Shown one piece after another: positions 6,256 through 9,694 of a stretch of DNA of 9,694 nt; the first letter of the stretch is position 1, and each line of letters starts with the position of its first letter. Source of the DNA: Thermoplasmatota archaeon (GTDB lineage: Archaea; Thermoplasmatota; Thermoplasmata; Methanomassiliicoccales; Methanomassiliicoccaceae). The notes beneath the pieces were generated by a model, which worked only from the letters and a program-made list of their open reading frames with translations, searched no databases and was not told the DNA's origin. The stretch spans positions 1-9,694 of the forward strand of contig JAKIXL010000029.1 in the NCBI GenBank assembly GCA_022709105.1, given 5' to 3'. Position numbers and translations under genes: made by a program.

Positions 6256-6885
6256 ATGGTGTACTACGGGGAAGAGGATGAGGAGGAGAAGGAGAATCTC
6301 ACCGTCAGGGAGCTCCTGACAGAGATAAAGGACATCTCCGAGGTCATCGTGGACCTGGCATACGCCGCTCTATTATTCGATAGCCAGGAGATTGGAGCGG
6401 AGGTGCATCACCTCTGCTCGCGAATGGACACCCTGAACCACGAGATTAAGATCCGAATGATGATCGCATCGAGGACCGCTCAGGACGCCATCCAGCTCTC
6501 AGGGCTCTTGCAGGTGGCGGAAGGGGCGGCCGCGATATCCGCTGCCGCCGGCGATATAGTCGAGCTGCTAGAGCTGAACCCCAAAGGAAATCCCATCGTC
6601 AGCTTGGTCCTTAAGGAAGCTGAGGAGAAGATCCGCCTTCTGACACTGTCCGACCGGTCGGACATGAGGGGTAAGAGCCTAGAGGATCTGAGCGTTGAGA
6701 CGGAAACGGGCATGAGGGTCATAGCCATAAAGAGAGGCATCCGCTGGATATATGATCCTGAGGAGACGGAGCGTCTCAAGGAATGCGACCTGCTGGTGGT
6801 CCGCGGTACCGAGGATGGCTATGAACGACTAAGGTGCTTCACCAGCGGCGTCAACAAGTGGCCAGTGTATCCAGAGGAGGAGTGA
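6256..6885 (+). CDS. PhoU-like/RCK_C (TrkA_C) cation-channel regulatory protein, paralogue 1 (COG3273-like)
   Basis: The product has 209 residues, with no membrane segment. After an acidic N-terminus (EEDEEEKE), a helical PhoU-like bundle covers about 15-115 (LLTEIKDISEVIVDLAYAALLF). An RCK_C/TrkA_C module follows at about 120-195 (DMRGKSLEDLSVETETGMRVIAIKRG, then ECDLLVVRGTEDGYERL). RCK_C domains bind ligands, in several proteins c-di-AMP, and gate or regulate ion transporters. PhoU-like bundles mediate dimerisation and contact with membrane partners. There is no RCK_N/Rossmann domain, so this is a sensor or adaptor and not a full TrkA. The neighbour upstream is a divergent cation transporter, and a paralogue follows with a one- or three-base stop/start arrangement. 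Together they suggest a regulated Mg2+ or K+ transport module. The ligand and partner are inferred. Confidence 0.85.
   Translation: MVYYGEEDEEEKENLTVRELLTEIKDISEVIVDLAYAALLFDSQEIGAEVHHLCSRMDTLNHEIKIRMMIASRTAQDAIQLSGLLQVAEGAAAISAAAGDIVELLELNPKGNPIVSLVLKEAEEKIRLLTLSDRSDMRGKSLEDLSVETETGMRVIAIKRGIRWIYDPEETERLKECDLLVVRGTEDGYERLRCFTSGVNKWPVYPEEE
6876..6880 (+). promoter_or_regulatory. Ribosome binding site of the second PhoU/RCK_C gene
   Basis: GGAGG lies seven bases before ATG 6888 and four before ATG 6885. The seven-base spacing equals that of the GNAT gene at 2325 and favours 6888, although ATG 6885 would make the TGATG overlap seen elsewhere in the window. Confidence 0.6.
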
Positions 6886-6887
6886 TG

Positions 6888-7478
6888 ATGGGGCTGGAGG
6901 AGATGCTTCTCGAGATCAAGGACACCTCAGAGCTCATGGTGGACCTTGCATATTCCTCGCTGCTCTACAACAATCGCGACATTGCTGAAGAAGTATACCA
7001 ACTGGACGGTCGCATGAGGGAACTGGAGAACGAGATCCAGGAGATGGCGATCGAAAAGGCCACCGAGGACAAGGACATCAAGAAGGCCCTTCTGGTCATC
7101 CGCCTGGCGCAATCGGTCGGGGAAATATCGAAGGCCGCGCTCAAGATCGCCGATGTGGTCCGAAGGGACGTTCCGCCCCATCCGGTCATCCAGTTGGCGC
7201 TCCGCGAGACGGACGTGATCATCACTTCCGTCGTCGTGGGCGAAGGCTCCGACCTGGACGGGGCGACCTTGGGCAAGGTCCGCCTAGCCACCAATACCGG
7301 CATGTACGCCATCGCCGTCCGCCGAGGGAGAAGGTACATCTACGGTCCTAACAAGACGACCACCATAATGGGCGGCGATACTCTGTACGTCAGGGGACCG
7401 GAGGATGGGGAGCAGTACTTCAGGGACCTCGCGTCCGGGAAAGAGCATCTCGGTCCTGATGATCTCAAGGGCCCTTGA
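6888..7478 (+). CDS. PhoU-like/RCK_C (TrkA_C) cation-channel regulatory protein, paralogue 2 (COG3273-like)
   Basis: The product has 196 residues and is colinear with the preceding protein. LLEIKDTSELMVDLAYSSLLY (about 7-27) matches LLTEIKDISEVIVDLAYAALLF of paralogue 1. The PhoU-like bundle runs to about residue 110, and the RCK_C module follows (DLDGATLGKVRLATNTGMYAIAVRRG, then GGDTLYVRGPEDGEQYF). The two genes therefore arose by tandem duplication and are probably made together and may assemble as a heteromer. Differences are clear: paralogue 1 has the acidic N-terminus, while this one starts directly with the helical part and has the longer linker YGPNKTTTIMGGD inside RCK_C. ATG 6888 was chosen from ribosome binding site spacing; 6885 is equally in frame. 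An extension back to 6834 would lie inside the upstream gene and is unlikely. The gene ends 53 bases before the converging tRNA gene. Confidence 0.85.
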   Translation: MGLEEMLLEIKDTSELMVDLAYSSLLYNNRDIAEEVYQLDGRMRELENEIQEMAIEKATEDKDIKKALLVIRLAQSVGEISKAALKIADVVRRDVPPHPVIQLALRETDVIITSVVVGEGSDLDGATLGKVRLATNTGMYAIAVRRGRRYIYGPNKTTTIMGGDTLYVRGPEDGEQYFRDLASGKEHLGPDDLKGP

Positions 7479-7530
7479 CGTCAATTAGGGTCGGGACCAT
7501 GCCTCTCATCGATCATGAGGTAAGGAAAGT

Positions 7531-7602
7531 AGCCCCGGGCAGATTCGAACTGCCGTCGCAAGATCCAGAGTCTCGCATGATTGACCGCTACACTACGGGG
7601 CT
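7531..7602 (-). tRNA. tRNA-Gln (anticodon CUG)
   Basis: The minus strand folds into a complete 72-base cloverleaf. The acceptor pairs AGCCCCG with CGGGGCT (seven pairs, A1-U72). The D arm starts GTG and closes with CAT, giving three pairs and one G-U wobble. The anticodon stem is CGAGA/TCTTG with one G-U pair, and the loop CTCTGGA carries anticodon CTG (bases 7566-7568 on the plus strand). The T arm is GGCAG/CTGCC with loop TTCGAAT. The variable loop is short, no intron is present and CCA is not encoded. A1-U72 is typical of archaeal tRNA-Gln, which is charged as Glu-tRNA-Gln and amidated by GatDE. It reads CAG codons. Confidence 0.95.
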
Positions 7603-7633
7603 ATGGCCGTGTGCCAGGAAAATGCTACTATGT

Positions 7634-7639
7634 TTTAAA
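7634..7639. promoter_or_regulatory. TTTAAA TATA-like element of tRNA-Gln, possibly shared with the glycosyltransferase gene
   Basis: TTTAAA inside CATTTAAAACATA (minus strand) is centred about 34 bases before the mature tRNA 5' end, giving a leader of about seven bases, right for an archaeal tRNA promoter. Because the core is palindromic it could also start plus-strand transcription near 7663, about 65 bases before the glycosyltransferase ATG. Only the tRNA assignment is well placed. Confidence 0.5.
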
Positions 7640-7727
7640 TGTATCGCTCGAGCTACGATGCAACGACCGCTCGAAGGCCGCCCTACGATCGAAAAGGCCT
7701 ACAGAGATAACACGGGAGGATGAGCCT

Positions 7728-8768
7728 ATGGGATCAGGAACAAGGACAAAGGTGCTTCTATGCCCCGCTGCCTCCGGCCCTCATCTCCAGCTCCTAAAGA
7801 GATACTTGGAGAAGAGAGGCGTCGAAGTACGGTGCATCTCATGGTTCGGACGCCAGACCCCGTGGAGCATCGCTCAGCTTTTCGTTCGCCGTCTGCAGGG
7901 ATTCAAGGTCATGAACCTGAACTGGTTGCCTTTCAACAATAGGGCGGAAATGAGGCTGGCGCGCCTGTCGTGCCGTCTGCTGGGAATACGCATGGTATGG
8001 ACGGTGCACAACCTATCCCCTCATTCAGTGCAGTTTGGAAGCAGGGGGGCCGACCAGATGGCAATGCGCTACGTTCAGGCCTGGGCAGACCGCGGGGTCG
8101 TTCATTCCGAAAGGACCAAGAACGATTTCCAGGCCTTGTTCGGCCAGGAACTACCTTTGGACGTGATACCTCTGGCCAATTATTTCGATGTTGTCGCCAA
8201 GGCCGACGCAGAGCTTTCCCGTAGAAAGCTCCTCCTTCCTCCGGACAAGACCATTGTCCTGATGATCGGGCCTAACCGCTGGAACAAAGGTATCCGTTCT
8301 TACCTCCGCGTGGTCTCGTCCCTTCCGGAAAGCTACCTTGGCGTATTGGCCGGAAGCTGCAGGGACCGCGAGATCGCCGATCTGATACGGCGGTACGAAG
8401 AAGAGCATCCCGGCCGTTTCCGCGCGGTCCTGGAGCGGCTCGACGAGAGCACGATCGCCGAGTACTATGCTGCCAGTGATATCGTTTTCATGCCGTTCGA
8501 GGACATAACCACTTCAGCAAGCATTATGGAGGCCATAAGTCAGGGGAAGGCGGTAGTGTCAACCGACCGGGGGAACATGTCCATGCTGATCAAGAATGGG
8601 GCCAACGGATACCTGGCCGGAAGCGAGGACGAGATGAGGGAGAGGCTGATGTCCATCGATCGCAACACCGCCAGGTCGATGGGCGAAAGGAGCCTTGAGG
8701 TGGCCGGGAGCTACACTTGGGAAGAGAGCGCTAGTCGTTACGAGTCCATCTTCAAAGAGCTACTGTAG
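7728..8768 (+). CDS. GT-B fold glycosyltransferase (GT4-like)
   Basis: The product has 346 residues with no signal peptide or membrane helix, so it is probably cytosolic or loosely attached to the inner face of the membrane. It should move a sugar from a nucleotide-sugar donor to a lipid or glycan acceptor. The N-terminal half has MVWTVHNLSPH at 89-99, a motif of GT4-type enzymes that build polysaccharides and glycolipids, and VVHSERTKNDF (124-134). The C-terminal donor-binding half has IGPNRWNKGI (180-189) and MPFEDITTSASIMEAISQGKAVVS around 255-278. The usual E-x7-E motif is changed: E268 is present but the position seven residues before the second Glu is Ile260, so donor binding may differ. 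The start ATG is supported by GGGAGG at 7714-7719, eight bases upstream; in-frame extension to 7581 would run through the tRNA gene and is rejected. There are no other glycan genes nearby. The donor and acceptor are unknown. Confidence 0.85.
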   Translation: MGSGTRTKVLLCPAASGPHLQLLKRYLEKRGVEVRCISWFGRQTPWSIAQLFVRRLQGFKVMNLNWLPFNNRAEMRLARLSCRLLGIRMVWTVHNLSPHSVQFGSRGADQMAMRYVQAWADRGVVHSERTKNDFQALFGQELPLDVIPLANYFDVVAKADAELSRRKLLLPPDKTIVLMIGPNRWNKGIRSYLRVVSSLPESYLGVLAGSCRDREIADLIRRYEEEHPGRFRAVLERLDESTIAEYYAASDIVFMPFEDITTSASIMEAISQGKAVVSTDRGNMSMLIKNGANGYLAGSEDEMRERLMSIDRNTARSMGERSLEVAGSYTWEESASRYESIFKELL

Positions 8769-8812
8769 GCAGCATGAGGATCTGAAAGGACCTTGAACCG
8801 AACCGTTATCGG

Positions 8813-8839
8813 CACCCGTACGTCGATCGAGGTAGGGTG
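8813..8839. repeat. Bulged inverted repeat in the convergent spacer
   Basis: CACCC-G-TAC (8813-8821) pairs with GTAGGGTG (8832-8839), eight pairs with one bulged G and a ten-base loop containing TCGATCGA. It lies between the converging glycosyltransferase and adenylate kinase genes and could shape the 3' end of either mRNA. There is no T-run on either side, so termination is not shown. The rest of 8769-8879 shows nothing else. Confidence 0.3.
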
Positions 8840-8879
8840 GAGTTTGGACAGGGCCAGGCGGGCTCCCGGCCGCGCCCGT

Positions 8880-9518
8880 CTAGGACCTGGACTTCTTGAT
8901 GGCCTTCAGGGTACGATCGAACACATCATCGATCTCCCCTTGACCGTCCACGTTGACCAAGATGCCCCTCTTCTTGTAGAAATCGGTCAAGGGTAGGGTG
9001 CGCTCCTTATACACCCTTAATCTCTCTCGCACCACGGCCTCGGTATCATCGGTCCGCTGGTAAAGCTCCCCGCCGCACTTGTCGCACACGCCCCCCTTCT
9101 TGGATGGCTTGGTGGCAAGATGATATACCTCATTGCACTGCTTGCAGCTGCGGCGCTTGGCGATCCGGTCCACTATGGCCTGCTCGTCTACGTCCAGGTT
9201 CACCGCCAGGTTGATGTCGGCGATGGCATCGAGCATCTCGGCCTGTTCCAGGTTGCGGGGAAACCCGTCCAGGAGGAAGCCCCCCTTCAACCCGGCCAGC
9301 TTCTCCTTGATCAGGCCGATGACCAGATCGTCCGGCACCAGCTTCCCGGCGTCCATAAATCCCTTCGCTTGCTTGCCCAGCTCCGTTCCGTTACGGACGG
9401 CCTCGCGCAACAGGTCCCCGGTGGATATCTTGGTGAAACCGAACTCAGCTACCAGCCTCTCGGTCTGCGTTCCCTTGCCCGATCCCGGAGGCCCCAAAAG
9501 CACGATCTTCAGGTCCAT
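8880..9518 (-). CDS. adk: Adenylate kinase with zinc-binding LID
   Basis: The enzyme interconverts ATP + AMP and 2 ADP, keeping adenine nucleotides in balance. The 212-residue product is of the bacterial-type long form and not the unrelated short archaeal AdkA. It has the P-loop GPPGSGKGT (9-17), STGD (32-35, AMP site), DGFPR (84-88), and a LID at about 120-160 carrying C125-x2-C128 and C145-x2-C148, a classic four-Cys zinc site that stiffens the LID. The arginine-rich VVRERLRVYKERTLPL segment (162-177) matches the family. The ATG at 9518 starts the protein two to three residues before the first strand, as expected; extension to 9575 adds an unsupported tail. No ribosome binding site is visible, but TTTATG on the minus strand about 24 bases upstream suggests a leaderless mRNA. 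It ends in TAG and converges with the glycosyltransferase gene. Confidence 0.95.
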   Translation of the reverse strand: MDLKIVLLGPPGSGKGTQTERLVAEFGFTKISTGDLLREAVRNGTELGKQAKGFMDAGKLVPDDLVIGLIKEKLAGLKGGFLLDGFPRNLEQAEMLDAIADINLAVNLDVDEQAIVDRIAKRRSCKQCNEVYHLATKPSKKGGVCDKCGGELYQRTDDTEAVVRERLRVYKERTLPLTDFYKKRGILVNVDGQGEIDDVFDRTLKAIKKSRS

Positions 9519-9537
9519 GCTCGGCCATGCCGCTCCC

Positions 9538-9546
9538 CATAAATCA
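9538..9546 (-). promoter_or_regulatory. Candidate TATA box for leaderless adk
   Basis: The minus strand reads TGATTTATG, preceded by purine-rich GCAAAGA as a BRE candidate. Its centre is about 24 bases from the adk ATG, the distance expected when transcription begins at or beside the start codon. Confidence 0.4.
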
Positions 9547-9609
9547 TCTTTGCGATTTTTCCGTCCCGGCAGCAATAGGATTATGTCCTAGCCTGGCAAT
9601 CAAACCCGC

Positions 9610-9694
9610 ATGCTAGGTGGGGAATTGGTGGGGCTGGTGCCCCTGCAGACGACAGACGAACTGGCGCTGTATAAGTGGCTGAACGACCCGCGGG
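9610..9694 (+). CDS. GNAT acetyltransferase, N-terminal 28 codons (3' truncated by window)
   Basis: Twenty-eight codons are visible: MLGGELVGLVPLQTTDEL followed by ALYKWLNDPR. The pattern of an early strand, LVPL, an acidic DEL, then a helix ending in W-L-N-D-P-R is the usual opening of RimJ/RimL-type GNAT enzymes, which acetylate protein N-termini, antibiotics or other amines. The catalytic and CoA-binding motifs lie beyond the window, so activity cannot be judged. An in-frame TAG at 9589-9591 limits the start to this ATG. There is no ribosome binding site; a weak ATTATG about 27 bases upstream fits a leaderless transcript, divergent from adk. Confidence 0.6.
   Translation, partial: MLGGELVGLVPLQTTDELALYKWLNDPR

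Noticed and set aside
6834..6887. Longer N-terminus for the second PhoU/RCK_C protein
   Set aside because: The added residues fall inside the upstream coding region and do not align with the paralogue; GGAGG supports ATG 6888 or 6885.
7503..7521. Small hairpin CTCAT-5-ATGAG between the PhoU/RCK_C pair and the tRNA gene, as terminator
   Set aside because: Only five pairs (plus one G-U) and no T-run on either strand; too weak to call.
7581..7727. Longer N-terminus for the glycosyltransferase starting inside the tRNA gene
   Set aside because: It would overlap the tRNA-Gln gene on the other strand, and a good GGGAGG ribosome binding site precedes the ATG at 7728.
8769..8800. Possible C/D-box guide RNA (TGAGGAT then CTGA)
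   Set aside because: No proper C box RUGAUGA and no second C'/D' pair; the CTGA alone is chance-level.
1..9694. CRISPR array, insertion sequence, integrase, toxin-antitoxin or defence genes
   Set aside because: No regularly spaced repeats, transposase or integrase motifs, or small toxin-antitoxin pairs were seen in any frame.

Overview
The window comes from an archaeal chromosome. It carries an archaeal/eukaryotic-type release factor aRF1, an archaeal PurP-family purine ligase, a tRNA-Gln with an A1-U72 pair and no encoded CCA, TATA-like promoters, and several genes that look leaderless next to others with GGAGG-type ribosome binding sites. GC content is fairly high by eye. The ArgS signature (HVGRARN) and the gene repertoire suggest a euryarchaeote, perhaps in or near Thermoplasmatota; this lineage call is an inference. 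Ten stop codons can be read: six TGA, four TAG, no TAA. This free use of TAG argues against a pyrrolysine-decoding lineage.

Layout. (1) 2-2816, plus strand: the 3' part of aRF1, then argS, then a GNAT acetyltransferase, joined by one-base TGATG stop/start overlaps. This is a translation-related operon. (2) 2810-4703, minus strand: purP followed 10 bases later by a lipoate ligase catalytic-domain gene. The ligase overlaps the GNAT gene tail to tail by 7 bases. (3) 4793-7478: an SLC41/MgtE-like membrane transporter with two homologous halves (minus strand), divergent from two tandem, paralogous cytoplasmic proteins that each join a PhoU-like helical part to an RCK_C/TrkA_C part (plus strand). 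The 245-base divergent spacer holds mirrored TATA boxes, a nested 9-bp inverted repeat and a hairpin-rich leader. (4) 7531-7602, minus strand: tRNA-Gln(CUG). (5) 7728-8768, plus strand: a GT-B glycosyltransferase. (6) 8880-9518, minus strand: adenylate kinase with a four-Cys LID. (7) 9610-9694, plus strand: the first 28 codons of another GNAT acetyltransferase, apparently leaderless.

Most of the window is housekeeping: translation termination, tRNA charging, purine synthesis and nucleotide balance. The best candidate for an under-described system is the divergent cation-transport module at 4793-7478. There a transporter without its own cytoplasmic regulatory domain sits beside two separate RCK_C ligand-sensor candidates, behind a symmetric shared control region. 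No CRISPR array, insertion sequence, integrase or defence gene is visible, and no stretch above 300 bases lacks a gene.
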